This document shows positions 34,934 to 44,093 of a stretch of 64,000 nucleotides of DNA, piece after piece. The stretch covers positions 744,001 through 808,000 of the forward strand of contig CAVZQZ010000009.1 in the NCBI GenBank assembly GCA_963777565.1. The letters run 5' to 3'. Position numbers and translations under genes: made by a program. Each line of letters opens with the position of its first letter. The first letter of the stretch is position 1. The notes under the pieces are model-generated. The model was not told the origin of the DNA and searched no databases. It saw only the letters and a list, made by a program, of their open reading frames with translations. The stretch is from CALMEC01 sp963777565. Lineage in GTDB: Bacteria > Actinomycetota > Thermoleophilia > Miltoncostaeales > Miltoncostaeaceae.

Positions 34934-36073
34934 TCAGCCACGCTTCACACGGGCCCAGACGTGCTCGCGGCGCCCGGCGGCGAAGTCCCGCACACCGCGC
35001 AGCGCTGCGACGTTCATGCGGCAGAAGTAGTACGGCAGGTAGAGGATCCGGTTGCGCCGACCGGCTCGCTCACGAGCCCAGCCGGCGGCCGCGGCGCCGT
35101 AGAACACCGACTGCAACGCGAGCGTCACGAGCGCCCAGCGGCGCCGGCGGACCACGATCACGTTCGTCGCGGCGATCACCACCAGCGCCCACGGGACGAT
35201 CGGGCGCAGCCCTTTGTGCGAGACGAGCTGCCAGGCCAGCCGGGGGTTGCGCCGGACGAGACCGGGCATGAGCGAGACGAGCGCCTGGAATCGCCCCGCG
35301 ACAAGCCGGCTCCGGCGGGTCGCCTCGTCCTCCACCGTCAGCGACGCCCGTTCGAGCGACACCGCCCGCGGCGCGTACACGACTCGCCAGCCGTCGGCGG
35401 CGGCGGCCACGGCCTGCACGAGATCCTCGTTCATCGTGCCGATCGGGGGCGGGCGGAACGCCTCGCGGCGGAAGGCGACGACCTCCCCGGCGGCGCCCAC
35501 GGTGGATCCGATGGCGCTCTCCCAGGTCTTGATCATCGACTCGTACCGCCAGTAGAGCCCCTCCGCGCGGTCGAGCTCCCGGCCGCTTCCGTCGTCGATC
35601 GCCTTGCGTCCGGCGACCACGCCCACCGCCGGATCTGCGAACGGCTCCGTGAGCGCCAGGATCGTCTCCGGGGCGTACCGGTTGTTCGCGTCGCTGAAGA
35701 CGAGCACGTCGCCCGTCGCCGCGCCGGCGGCCCGCGTGATGGCGGCGAGCTTGCCGCGCCGCTGCGGCTCGTGGAGCACGCGCACACCCGACACCGTGGC
35801 CGCGAGCGCCCCGGTTCGGTCGTCGGATCCGTCGGCGACGACGATCACCTCGAGGAGGTCGGCCGGGTACTCCGCCTGCTTGGCGTTCGCGAGGCGGGGC
35901 AGGATCTCCGCCTCCTCGTTGTACGCCGCGACGATCAGCGACACGCGGGGACGGAACGCCGGGTCGAGACGCAACGGGCGCGGGCGAAGCCGGGCCCATG
36001 CGGCGATGATCGCCGGGTAGCCGGCGAACGTGTAGGCGACGAGCGCGACGGCGCCCGCGAACAGCGCCGTCAC
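34934..36073 (-). CDS. Family 2 glycosyltransferase, membrane-bound
   Basis: The 379-residue protein has one N-terminal membrane helix, a GT-A catalytic domain (VSLIVAAYNEEAEIL, VVADGSDDRT, DVLVFSDANN, MNEDLVQA) and two C-terminal helices. The domain order is that of processive or lipid-linked GT2 enzymes in exopolysaccharide synthesis. GTG 36073 overlaps the neighbouring acyltransferase stop by 4 nt. Confidence 0.88.
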   Translation of the reverse strand: MTALFAGAVALVAYTFAGYPAIIAAWARLRPRPLRLDPAFRPRVSLIVAAYNEEAEILPRLANAKQAEYPADLLEVIVVADGSDDRTGALAATVSGVRVLHEPQRRGKLAAITRAAGAATGDVLVFSDANNRYAPETILALTEPFADPAVGVVAGRKAIDDGSGRELDRAEGLYWRYESMIKTWESAIGSTVGAAGEVVAFRREAFRPPPIGTMNEDLVQAVAAAADGWRVVYAPRAVSLERASLTVEDEATRRSRLVAGRFQALVSLMPGLVRRNPRLAWQLVSHKGLRPIVPWALVVIAATNVIVVRRRRWALVTLALQSVFYGAAAAGWARERAGRRNRILYLPYYFCRMNVAALRGVRDFAAGRREHVWARVKRG

Positions 36074-37230
36074 CTGGCGGCCCCGCGAAGGAGCCGCCGG
36101 GCGGGGCTGCGGGCCAGCATGTCGGCGATCGCCACGAGCGCCCTGCCGGTCGCCCGGGTTCCCAGGCCGATCGTCACGATGCCCGGGTCATGGCTCGCGA
36201 AGCGCATCTTGAACGGCTCGTCGCCACGGAGGAACCGGTACTCCGAGGCGCCGTCCTCCAGCGCCGCCCGGATGGTGTGGAGCAGCAGCGCGAGGCCAAC
36301 CGCGCGGTCCTCCATGCCGGGATCGCGTCCCGCCTGGTAATACGACTCCGCCGCGCCGAACCGCAGGCCGTACCACGCGGCCGCGGGTCGGCCGTCGACC
36401 TCGAGCCGCCAGAGGCGAAGCCACCCGCGATCGAACGCGGTCGCGGCGAAGTCGCGATGGAACCCCATGTCGGCGAGGAACGGCGAGTCCGAGCCCCATC
36501 GGGCACGGTGCAGCGCGAAGAGGACATCCAGATCGCCATCGAGCGACTGGCGATCGCGGGTCAGGACGTATCGGTGGTCGTGCTCCCGCGCCAGCCGGCG
36601 CTCGATGCGTCGCGCCTGGCCGCGGCGGTTCGCGCTCCATCCCGCGAGCAGCTCGTCCCAGCCGCCGGCGCCGAACGTGAGCACCGGGCTGGCCTCGCGT
36701 GCGAGCACCCGTCCGCCCAGCTCGCCGGCCCAGTCCACGTCTCCGGGTAGGCGCTCGAGGAGCGCGAGGCCGGCACCGGCGGCGGCCACCGCCGGCCCGA
36801 CGGCGAGCATGACCGCCTCATTGTCGGCCGGCGCGCAGATCGGCCCCTGCTGGTCGGCCGGGCCGTGACCGACCAGGCGGACGGCGCACACCGGTCGGCG
36901 GGCGAAGCGGTACAGCGGCAGGACGCCGGCCACGGTGCCGTCGCCCCGCGTGAGCGCGGCGATCGCGAGCGGACGCCCCCGCCCGTGGTGCCGGTACCAT
37001 GCGGCCGCCCACTCCCAGGTGGCGAAGACGTTGCGGGACGCCGCCGCGAGACGCGTCCACTCGCCGCGCAGATCGTCGAGGGACGCGACGATCTCGACCC
37101 GAAGCGGCGCGACAGCACGCTGGACGCGATGCGGCGGACGGTCCACGGAGACGCCTCCCGCGGTCACGTCGCGGCGACCGCTGCCGGCCCGCGGCCCGCG
37201 GGCGACGGCCGCCGCATCTCGTTCGGGCAT
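36070..37230 (-). CDS. CelD-like acyltransferase, second copy
   Basis: The 386-residue protein has the same architecture as the gene at 30020: RNVFATWEWAAAWYRHHG at the N-terminal domain and GWLRLWRLEVDGRPAAAWYG, SYYQAGRDPGMEDRAVG and YRFLRGDEPFKMRF in the GNAT domain. Such proteins may acylate glycan or peptide acceptors during export. Frames extending to 37524 lie in the divergent promoter of the lipoprotein gene. The start ATG 37230 lacks a clear ribosome site. Confidence 0.85.
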   Translation of the reverse strand: MPERDAAAVARGPRAGSGRRDVTAGGVSVDRPPHRVQRAVAPLRVEIVASLDDLRGEWTRLAAASRNVFATWEWAAAWYRHHGRGRPLAIAALTRGDGTVAGVLPLYRFARRPVCAVRLVGHGPADQQGPICAPADNEAVMLAVGPAVAAAGAGLALLERLPGDVDWAGELGGRVLAREASPVLTFGAGGWDELLAGWSANRRGQARRIERRLAREHDHRYVLTRDRQSLDGDLDVLFALHRARWGSDSPFLADMGFHRDFAATAFDRGWLRLWRLEVDGRPAAAWYGLRFGAAESYYQAGRDPGMEDRAVGLALLLHTIRAALEDGASEYRFLRGDEPFKMRFASHDPGIVTIGLGTRATGRALVAIADMLARSPARRLLRGAAR

Positions 37231-37314
37231 CCGTGCGCGAGCATCGGCCGACCCTACCAACTTCCCCCGTGTCGAGCGGGTACCGGCGTCGGGGGAGGCC
37301 CGCCGACCCCGTTC

Positions 37315-37320
37315 TATAGT
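37315..37320 (+). promoter_or_regulatory. Leaderless-type -10 box of the SPWNTP lipoprotein gene
   Basis: TATAGT is followed by 7 nt and the ATG at 37328. Confidence 0.5.
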
Positions 37321-37327
37321 GGCGCGC

Positions 37328-38407
37328 ATGGAGCCTCGCCCACGCGACCTCGGACACCGCGCGCTGGGCCAGGCACGGCGCGTCGTGGGACGCGTCGCCG
37401 GTCTCGTGGCGGTCACCGTCGCGGCGACGGCGCTGGCCGCGTGCGGAGGGGCGGACAACGGGACGTCGGCGCAGACGCAGGTGGACGACGGAACCGTCAC
37501 GAGCGGATCCGGGACGGCGACCACCCGGGATACGGGCGACGCCGGCTGCCGGCGTCCCTACAGCGACGACAGCCCGTGGAACACCCCGATCGGCAGGTCG
37601 CCGAGGTACCTCGAGCGCGACCTCGGCGTACGGGGTGAGCTCACTTCGAGCCCCGAGCAGTACACCTATCCGGTGTACCACGTGACGAGCGCGACCCCGC
37701 GACGCACCGTCGCGCTGAGCGGATGGTTCTCGAACGTCGTCGACGGCGGCGCACGACTCGTCAACCAGCGCGCGGGGACGACCGAGCTGCCGATTCCCGA
37801 CGCGGCCGAGGCGGCGGCCGGGAGCGACGCGCAGATCATCCTGGTCGACCCGTCCACCGGTGACGAGTGGGGCGCATCCCATCTCGAGAAGCGCCACGAC
37901 GGCAGCTTCGACGCGTGGAACGCCTACCACTACTCGACCCGGTGGAGCGGCGTCCCGCCGTACGACGAGAACGGCGAGCCCTTCTGGCTGCGCGGCGCCG
38001 GGGTGCCGTACCTCGCCGGGCTCGTGCGCCCCTGCGAGATCCGCCGGGGCCGGATCGACCATGCCCTCGCGTTCGCATATGACTCGCCCTCCGCGCAGAA
38101 CGTGTACCCGGCCACGAAGTCGGATGGCGGCGGGCCGCCCGACGCGCTGCCCGAGGGCACGCGGCTGCAGCTCAACCCCGAGCTCACGCAGGAGGCCCTC
38201 GCGGCCCGTGGGTGCACGGGCCCGTGCCTCACGATCGCCCGTGCCCTGCAGCGGCACGGGATGTACGTCATCGACAACTCCGGCCGTCCGAAGGTGATGC
38301 TCGAGTACGAGGGCACGGCGAAGTGGGACGGGCTCGTCAACGTGAACACCGTCCGGCCGATCCCGATGTCGGAGTTCCGGGTCTTGGCGCCGGAGGGAAC
38401 CACCTGA
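37328..38407 (+). CDS. Secreted lipoprotein of unknown family (SPWNTP paralogue A)
   Basis: The 359-residue product has a lipobox signal peptide (VAVTVAATALAAC). The mature part opens with CRRPYSDDSPWNTPIG and contains YTYPVYHVTSATP, LSGWFSNVVDGG, GSDAQIILVDPSTGDEWGAS, YLAGLVRPCEIRRGRIDH and CLTIARALQRHGMYV. A paralogue with the same motifs in the same order lies at 41019 but carries RTX repeats. I do not recognise the family. Its position in the glycan locus suggests a role in surface polysaccharide processing or binding; no catalytic motif is proven. Confidence 0.75.
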   Translation: MEPRPRDLGHRALGQARRVVGRVAGLVAVTVAATALAACGGADNGTSAQTQVDDGTVTSGSGTATTRDTGDAGCRRPYSDDSPWNTPIGRSPRYLERDLGVRGELTSSPEQYTYPVYHVTSATPRRTVALSGWFSNVVDGGARLVNQRAGTTELPIPDAAEAAAGSDAQIILVDPSTGDEWGASHLEKRHDGSFDAWNAYHYSTRWSGVPPYDENGEPFWLRGAGVPYLAGLVRPCEIRRGRIDHALAFAYDSPSAQNVYPATKSDGGGPPDALPEGTRLQLNPELTQEALAARGCTGPCLTIARALQRHGMYVIDNSGRPKVMLEYEGTAKWDGLVNVNTVRPIPMSEFRVLAPEGTT

Positions 38408-38469
38408 CGCCGCCGACGCGGCGCGCGGCGCCATGACCGCGCGACCGGCCTGACGCGGAGCGACCGACG

Positions 38470-39813
38470 GTGAGTCAGCCGACGCTCGATCACGAGGGCA
38501 CAGGACGCCGCCGCACGTCGTTCCTGCGCGCGGCGGCGGGTACGTTCGGCACCAACCTCGCCGTCGCGACCCTCTCCCTCGTCAACGTCCTGATCGTCGC
38601 TCGCGTGATCGGCGCCACCGGCCGGGGCCAGGTGGCGTTCCTCATCACGATCGCGTCGCTGGCGGGGTTCTTCGGCGCGGCCGGCGTGCAGGAGTCGAAC
38701 GCGAACATCGGCGGCTCGGAACCCGGCCTGCGTCCCCGTCTCGCGACCAACTCCATCTTCCTCGCGCTCGGGTTCGGGACCATCGTCGCGCTCGCCATCG
38801 TCGCGCTGGTGATCGCTTTCCCGGCCGCAGGCGGCGACGTTCAGCAGATCCTGCTCTGGATCACGCTCGCCTCGATCCCGGCGGTCATCCTGAAGACCTA
38901 TCTCACCTTCCTCGTGCAGTCGGACTACCACTTCGCGATCACCAACGCGGCGTGGCTCGCGGGACCGCTGACCACCGCGATCACCAACGGCACGCTGGCC
39001 GCCACCGGCCACCTGCACGTCTCGAGCGCGATCGGCGCCTGGATCGGCGGGCAGGTGCTCGGCATGTCAGTGCTCGTCTGGTTCGTCGCGAAGCGGATTC
39101 ATTTCGGGCGGCCCGACGTCCGCCTCGCCCGCCGCTCCGTGACGTTCGGCGCCAAGGCCCACGTCGGCCACGCGCTCGAAATCGGCAACTATCGGCTCGA
39201 CCAGTGGTTCGTCGGCGCGTTCTCCGGGTCGCGGGAGCTCGGCATCTACAGCGTGGCGGTCGCCTGGGCGGAGGTGCTGTTCTACCTTCCCGGGGTCCTG
39301 GTGATGATTCAGCGGCCCGACCTGGTACGAGCCGGCCCCCAGGACGCGGCGAGGCTCGCCCAGCGACTGCTGCGCGTCACCGTCCTCATCGCACTTCCCC
39401 TGGCGGCCTTCCTGATCGTCGCGGCCCCGTTCCTGTGCACGACGGTCTTCGGCGCGGAGTTCGCCGATTCCGTCCCCCAACTGCGCGTGCTCGCGCTCGG
39501 GGCGGTCGGCATCACCTTCATGGCCCTCCTCGGCAGCGCCCTCACCGCGCAGGGCAAGCCGTTGCTCACGACCTCCGCCGATGCCTGCGCATTCGTGCTC
39601 ACCATCGGACTCGATCTCGCGCTCATCCCTCCGATGGCTGGCCTCGGCGCCGCCATCGCGACGAGCGTGGCCTGGACCGGCGGTGGCCTGGCGATGGCGA
39701 TCATCTTCTCACGGGCGCTGCGGACCAACATCGGTCTGCTCGTCCCGGGGCGCGCCGACCTGCGCCTGATCCATTCCGAGCTCGCGACGAGGCTGCGTGA
39801 TCGAAGCTCCTGA
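38470..39813 (+). CDS. Polysaccharide flippase (Wzx-like, MOP superfamily)
   Basis: The 447-residue protein has about 12-14 membrane helices and the loop pattern of MOP/MVF polysaccharide transporters, such as VLIVARVIGATGRGQVAFLI and YRLDQWFVGAFSGSRELGIYSVAVAWAEVL. It flips lipid-linked repeat units across the membrane. The GTG start is accepted because the frame begins with a short cytoplasmic head. It is co-directional with the GT4 gene, overlapping by 17 nt. Confidence 0.88.
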   Translation: MSQPTLDHEGTGRRRTSFLRAAAGTFGTNLAVATLSLVNVLIVARVIGATGRGQVAFLITIASLAGFFGAAGVQESNANIGGSEPGLRPRLATNSIFLALGFGTIVALAIVALVIAFPAAGGDVQQILLWITLASIPAVILKTYLTFLVQSDYHFAITNAAWLAGPLTTAITNGTLAATGHLHVSSAIGAWIGGQVLGMSVLVWFVAKRIHFGRPDVRLARRSVTFGAKAHVGHALEIGNYRLDQWFVGAFSGSRELGIYSVAVAWAEVLFYLPGVLVMIQRPDLVRAGPQDAARLAQRLLRVTVLIALPLAAFLIVAAPFLCTTVFGAEFADSVPQLRVLALGAVGITFMALLGSALTAQGKPLLTTSADACAFVLTIGLDLALIPPMAGLGAAIATSVAWTGGGLAMAIIFSRALRTNIGLLVPGRADLRLIHSELATRLRDRSS

Positions 39814-41002
39814 CCGAGGGCACGGGACGCGCCTGGGCGTGTACTCCGACCTGACGTACCGCGAGCACGACGGCGTCGTGTCGACCAACCGGGCGTTCAT
39901 CCGGTTCGTCACCGCGCTTCCGCCGCGTGTCGAGGAGGTCGTGATCGCCGGGCGGCTCGACCCGCAGCCGGGGACGGGTCCGTATGCCCTGCCGGCGGCG
40001 GGCGTGCGCTTCGTCCCGCTGCCGCACTACCCGCGGGTCACGAACGTCGTCCGGCTGCTCGGAGTGGCGCGACGCTCGTGCCGGCAGTTCGCGCGGATGC
40101 TCGACGACGTCGACGCCGTCTGGATCTTCGGTCCCCACCCGCTCGCCGGCGCGTTCGCGATGATCGCCCGTCGGCGGGGCGTGCCGCTCGCGCTCGGCGT
40201 GCGGCAGGACTACGTCTCCTACATCCACAACCGCCTTCCAAGCCGCTGGTGGGGGTGGGCGCTTCCCGCCGCCTGGGCACTCGACGTGGTGTTCCGCCGC
40301 CTGGCCCGGCGGGCGCCCACCGTCGCGGTGGGGCGTGAGATCGCCGGGGCGTACCGGCGTGGCGCTCCCGTGCTCGAGACCGGGTTCTCGCTGGTCTCCG
40401 AGCGCGACATCGTCCCGCTCGACGAGGCGCTCGCGCGGGGGTGGGCCGCAGCGCCGCGCATCGTGTCGGTCGGGCGGCTCGATCCGGAGAAGAACCCGAT
40501 GCTCCTCCTGGAGATCCTGGCCGAGGCACGGGCGTCGGGCACGCCCTGGCGGCTGACCGTCGCCGGCGACGGGCCGTCACGGCCGGAGTTGGAGCGCGCC
40601 GCCCGTGAACGGGGACTGGCTGACGTTGTCGAGTTCCTCGGCGAGGTCCCGAACGGCGAGGAGCTGTGGCGCGTCTATCGAGGTGGCGACGTCTTCCTGC
40701 ACGTTTCGCTCACCGAGGGACTGCCACAGGTGCTGTTCGAGGCGCAGGCGGCGGGGCTGCCGATCGTCGCGACCGCGGTCGGTGGTGTCACGGCGGCGCT
40801 CGATGGAGGCAGGACCGGGCTGCTGATCCCGCCGCAGGACGCGGCATCGGCCGTCGCGGCCCTGGAACTGCTCCGGACCGACGCGAGCCGCCGGGAGCAG
40901 TTGATCCGTGCGGCACATGCGGCGGTGAGCGACGAGACCCTCGAACGCCAGCTGGATCGCGTGGCGTCGTTCCTGCGCGCGTACGCGTTCCGCACCCGAT
41001 GA
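39797..41002 (+). CDS. Family 4 glycosyltransferase
   Basis: The 401-residue GT-B enzyme has the GT4 C-terminal domain: RIVSVGRLDPEKNPMLLLE, LTVAGDGPSRPELE, VVEFLGEVPNGEELW and the E-x7-E motif region EGLPQVLFEAQAAGLPIVA. It transfers a sugar from a nucleotide donor to a lipid-linked intermediate. GTG 39797 lies inside the flippase gene, suggesting coupling. It is convergent with the RTX paralogue at 41019. Confidence 0.9.
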   Translation: MIEAPDRGHGTRLGVYSDLTYREHDGVVSTNRAFIRFVTALPPRVEEVVIAGRLDPQPGTGPYALPAAGVRFVPLPHYPRVTNVVRLLGVARRSCRQFARMLDDVDAVWIFGPHPLAGAFAMIARRRGVPLALGVRQDYVSYIHNRLPSRWWGWALPAAWALDVVFRRLARRAPTVAVGREIAGAYRRGAPVLETGFSLVSERDIVPLDEALARGWAAAPRIVSVGRLDPEKNPMLLLEILAEARASGTPWRLTVAGDGPSRPELERAARERGLADVVEFLGEVPNGEELWRVYRGGDVFLHVSLTEGLPQVLFEAQAAGLPIVATAVGGVTAALDGGRTGLLIPPQDAASAVAALELLRTDASRREQLIRAAHAAVSDETLERQLDRVASFLRAYAFRTR

Positions 41003-41018
41003 GACGCAGCGGCGCGCG

Positions 41019-42467
41019 TCAGCGCACGACGAGGCGCTCCACGCTGATCACCAGGTCGGCCCTGCGATCCACCACGGCGACGTCACGCCCCGGGCCGCCA
41101 ACCACCCGATCCCGGCGGCCGTCGGTCCCGGCCAAGTCGTCGTTGCCGGCGCCTCCGGACAGCAGGTCCCGGCCGAGCCCGCCGATCAGCCGGTCGGCGC
41201 CTGGGCCGCCTGCGAGGCGATCCCGTCCGGTGCCTCCGCGCAACACGTCGTTGCCCGCTCCGCCATCGAGCACGTCACGGCCGCTCGCGCCGTACAGGAC
41301 GTCGTCTCCCCCGCCTCCGCGCAGGACGTCGTCGCCGCCGCCGCCGCAGATGACGTCGCGGCCAGCCGTGCCGACAAGCACGTCCCGGCGTGACGTGCCG
41401 GTGATCGTGCAAGCGGGGCCTGGCGTGGGGACCGGCGCGGCACCCGCCGGACCGGCGACGTACCGGAACGCCGTGAGGGGAATGGGAGCGACCGTTCGCG
41501 ACGTGATCGTTCCACCCCACCGCGCGGTCCCGTCGAACTCGGCGATGAGCTTCGGACGGCCGGAGGTGTCGACGACGTACATCCCGTACTCCTGCAGGGC
41601 GCGCGCGATGGTCAGGCACGCGCCACTGCAGCCCCACGCCCCGATCTGCGCGGCCGTGATGTCGGGATTGAGCTGGAGCCGGGCTCCCTCCGGGAGGTCC
41701 CGGGGATCGTTGCTCGCGCCGTCCGATTTCGTCGCCGGCGCCACGAAGTCCCCGCGGGGAGCGTCATACGCGAAGGCGACCGCATGGTCGATGCGGCCCG
41801 CGGCGATCTCGCAGGGCCTGATGAGGCCGGCCAGGTACGGGACTCCGGCCCCGCGGTTCGCGAAGGTCCCCCCATTCGCCGCCCGGGGCGGCACGCCCGA
41901 CCACGCGACGTTGTAGTGGTACACGTTCCAGGCGCGGTACCCGCCCGCGGTGCGCGCGAAGTGGGATGCGCCCCACTCGTCGCCCGTGGCGTGGTCGACG
42001 AGGATGATCTGCGCGTCGCTCCCCGAAGCGGGCGCCGTGCCGGGGGGCACCGGCAGCCGGACCGTCCCGCCGCGCTGGTTGACGAGCCTGCGTCCCCCGT
42101 CCGTGACGTTCGAGAACCACCCCGACACGATCACGGTCTGGAGGGGCGTCGCCGCGGTCACGCCGTAAACCGGATACGTGTACTGGGTGGGATCCGAGCT
42201 CAGCTCGCCGGTCAGCGCGCCGACGTGGAATGCGCTCCTGGGATGTCGCGGCGCGGCCCCGACCGGCGTGTTCCACGGGCTGGTGGCCGCATACGGGCGC
42301 GCGCACCCGTCGTGAGCGGCCGCCGCCGGCGTCGGCGCGACGAGCTCCGAGCCGCCTGCCGTGAGGATCGCGGCGGCGCCGAGCACGAGCGAACTCCGCC
42401 ACGGTAACCGGCGGGTCGTCGCGGCGAGGCGCCTCGTTGCGGGTCCCGGTGAGGCGGGAACGGGCAC
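41019..42467 (-). CDS. Secreted SPWNTP-family protein with RTX repeats (paralogue B)
   Basis: The 482-residue protein has a signal peptide (SLVLGAAAILTAGGSELVAPTPAAAA), the SPWNTP domain in residues ~55-350 (CARPYAATSPWNTPVG, SGWFSNVTDGGRRLVNQR, GVPYLAGLIRPCEIAAGRIDH, CLTIARALQEYGMYVV) and then RTX nonapeptides such as GGGGDDVLR and GGAGNDVLRGG. RTX repeats bind calcium and usually allow secretion or surface retention. Compared with the lipoprotein at 37328 it has swapped a lipid anchor for a calcium-binding tail. GTG 42467 is 6 nt after TAGCGT (42474-42479). Confidence 0.78.
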   Translation of the reverse strand: MPVPASPGPATRRLAATTRRLPWRSSLVLGAAAILTAGGSELVAPTPAAAAHDGCARPYAATSPWNTPVGAAPRHPRSAFHVGALTGELSSDPTQYTYPVYGVTAATPLQTVIVSGWFSNVTDGGRRLVNQRGGTVRLPVPPGTAPASGSDAQIILVDHATGDEWGASHFARTAGGYRAWNVYHYNVAWSGVPPRAANGGTFANRGAGVPYLAGLIRPCEIAAGRIDHAVAFAYDAPRGDFVAPATKSDGASNDPRDLPEGARLQLNPDITAAQIGAWGCSGACLTIARALQEYGMYVVDTSGRPKLIAEFDGTARWGGTITSRTVAPIPLTAFRYVAGPAGAAPVPTPGPACTITGTSRRDVLVGTAGRDVICGGGGDDVLRGGGGDDVLYGASGRDVLDGGAGNDVLRGGTGRDRLAGGPGADRLIGGLGRDLLSGGAGNDDLAGTDGRRDRVVGGPGRDVAVVDRRADLVISVERLVVR

Positions 42468-42473
42468 GCGGCG

Positions 42474-42479
42474 ACGCTA
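42474..42479 (-). promoter_or_regulatory. Leaderless-type -10 box of SPWNTP paralogue B
   Basis: TAGCGT on the reverse strand precedes GTG 42467 by 6 nt. Confidence 0.4.
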
Positions 42480-42533
42480 GCAGAGGCATTTCGGCCGCCC
42501 GGGCCGCGACGGGTCGGACGGAACGGCGCCGGA

Positions 42534-44093
42534 TCAGACCCCGGTCGGATGAGCGGGGGTTCCCCGCACGTGCCCGGCACGACGCCGTCGCCGGTCGAGC
42601 GCCGGGGCCGGCGACGGCTCCGTCGCAGGCGCCCGCGCGAGCTGGAACACCGCACCGGTGATGCCGATGAGAACCCAGAAGTACCGCTCGTATGCGAGCG
42701 TCAGGAACAGGCCCGTCAGGATGTAGCCGGCGAGCGCGATGAGCATCGCCGTCGCGATCCGCGCCAGCCGGGGATCCGACTCGGCACAGCGGCGACGCAC
42801 CCGGACGAGCCCGGTGAAGGCCGTGCAGACGATGGCGAGAAACACCGCCAGCCCCGCGAGGCCGAGCTCCGCGGCGATGCTCAGGAACATGTTATGGGCC
42901 TCGCGCTGGGCCTCCTCACCACGGTTGGGCCCCGTCTTGACCGAGGTGTGCGCCTCGAGGCCCAGGCGCTTGATGTACTGCTGGTAGTAGAGCGGGAAGA
43001 CACCGGGCCCCACTCCCACGACGGGATGATCGAGGAACACGAGCCCGGCGGCGGCCATCTCGCCGGTGCGGCCCCGGACCGCCTGGTCGGCCGCCGTTGA
43101 GCTTCCCGCCTCCTCGGTCGCGCCGGTGAGGCTCGACCCGATGCTCGAGACCCGGGCGCGGTAGTCGGGCACCACCGCAAGCGCGACGGCGACCGCGAGA
43201 ACGATCAGGAGCACTTGCGATCCCTTGACGTATCTGAAGGCGAATGCGAGCCCGAGCATGAGCACGAGGGCGAGGGCACCCCCGCGGGAATACGAGAGCA
43301 CCAGACCGCCGAGCACCGCGAGCGTCGCCCCCGTCGCGACGAGTCGGTATTTGGGGTTCGCGCCCCGCAACGCGATGAGCCCGATCGGGATGAGCGGCAC
43401 CAGGATCTGGGCGTAGTAGTTCGGGTCGCCGAGCGGCCCCGACAGGCGCGCCTCCGCCTCGACGCCGCGGAAGAATTCGACGGGGACCAGCGCGAACCCC
43501 CCGTACGGCCGGTCGAAGGTGCCGGTCACCTGCTGGAACACGCTGACCGCGCCGAGGCAGGCGCCGGCCAGCAGCAGTGCCCACAGCACCCGCTCGAGGG
43601 TCGCGACCGAGCGGATGGCGTTCATCACGAGAACGCAGAGGAGCAGCCCCTCGAACAGGAACGGCACGAAATGGTCGATCGCCGCAGCCGGCTCCCGTGA
43701 CGCGACCGTCGACGCGAGCTGTATGACGGCGAATGCGGCGACGAGGCCGACGGGCCATCCGAACCGCAGCCGGTTGCCGCGGAGCACCCCGTCCGCGACC
43801 GGGATGGCCAGGGCCGCGATGATGAGCGCCGCGAGCGACGCGGGAGCGCCGTACTCGCGCACGGCGACTCCGGGGACGTCGAGGAACAGCAGGAACATCA
43901 CCGCCGGCGTGACGAGCTCCGGCCGGGCGAGGGCCGCGACGACCGCGACGACGCCGAGCCCCACGATCAGCGCCGACACCGGAGCGCCCGCGAGCATCGC
44001 GCCACCCGCGAGCACGGCGGCGGCGGCGACCGCGACCGCCAGTCCGCCGGCACTCTCGAGCGGGGCGGGGCGATCGTATGCGTTAACGCTCAT
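42534..44093 (-). CDS. O-antigen polymerase/ligase-like membrane protein (Wzy/WaaL family)
   Basis: The 519-residue protein has 11-12 membrane helices and the Wzy_C-type signature RGRTGEMAAAGLVFLDHPVVGVGPG near residue 360, followed by the long loop REAHNMFLSIAAELGLAG whose His is typical of ligases. It polymerises or ligates the glycan chain. ATG 44093 overlaps the deacetylase stop by 4 nt (ATGA). The C-terminal tail after residue ~490 is Arg-rich. Confidence 0.85.
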   Translation of the reverse strand: MSVNAYDRPAPLESAGGLAVAVAAAAVLAGGAMLAGAPVSALIVGLGVVAVVAALARPELVTPAVMFLLFLDVPGVAVREYGAPASLAALIIAALAIPVADGVLRGNRLRFGWPVGLVAAFAVIQLASTVASREPAAAIDHFVPFLFEGLLLCVLVMNAIRSVATLERVLWALLLAGACLGAVSVFQQVTGTFDRPYGGFALVPVEFFRGVEAEARLSGPLGDPNYYAQILVPLIPIGLIALRGANPKYRLVATGATLAVLGGLVLSYSRGGALALVLMLGLAFAFRYVKGSQVLLIVLAVAVALAVVPDYRARVSSIGSSLTGATEEAGSSTAADQAVRGRTGEMAAAGLVFLDHPVVGVGPGVFPLYYQQYIKRLGLEAHTSVKTGPNRGEEAQREAHNMFLSIAAELGLAGLAVFLAIVCTAFTGLVRVRRRCAESDPRLARIATAMLIALAGYILTGLFLTLAYERYFWVLIGITGAVFQLARAPATEPSPAPALDRRRRRAGHVRGTPAHPTGV

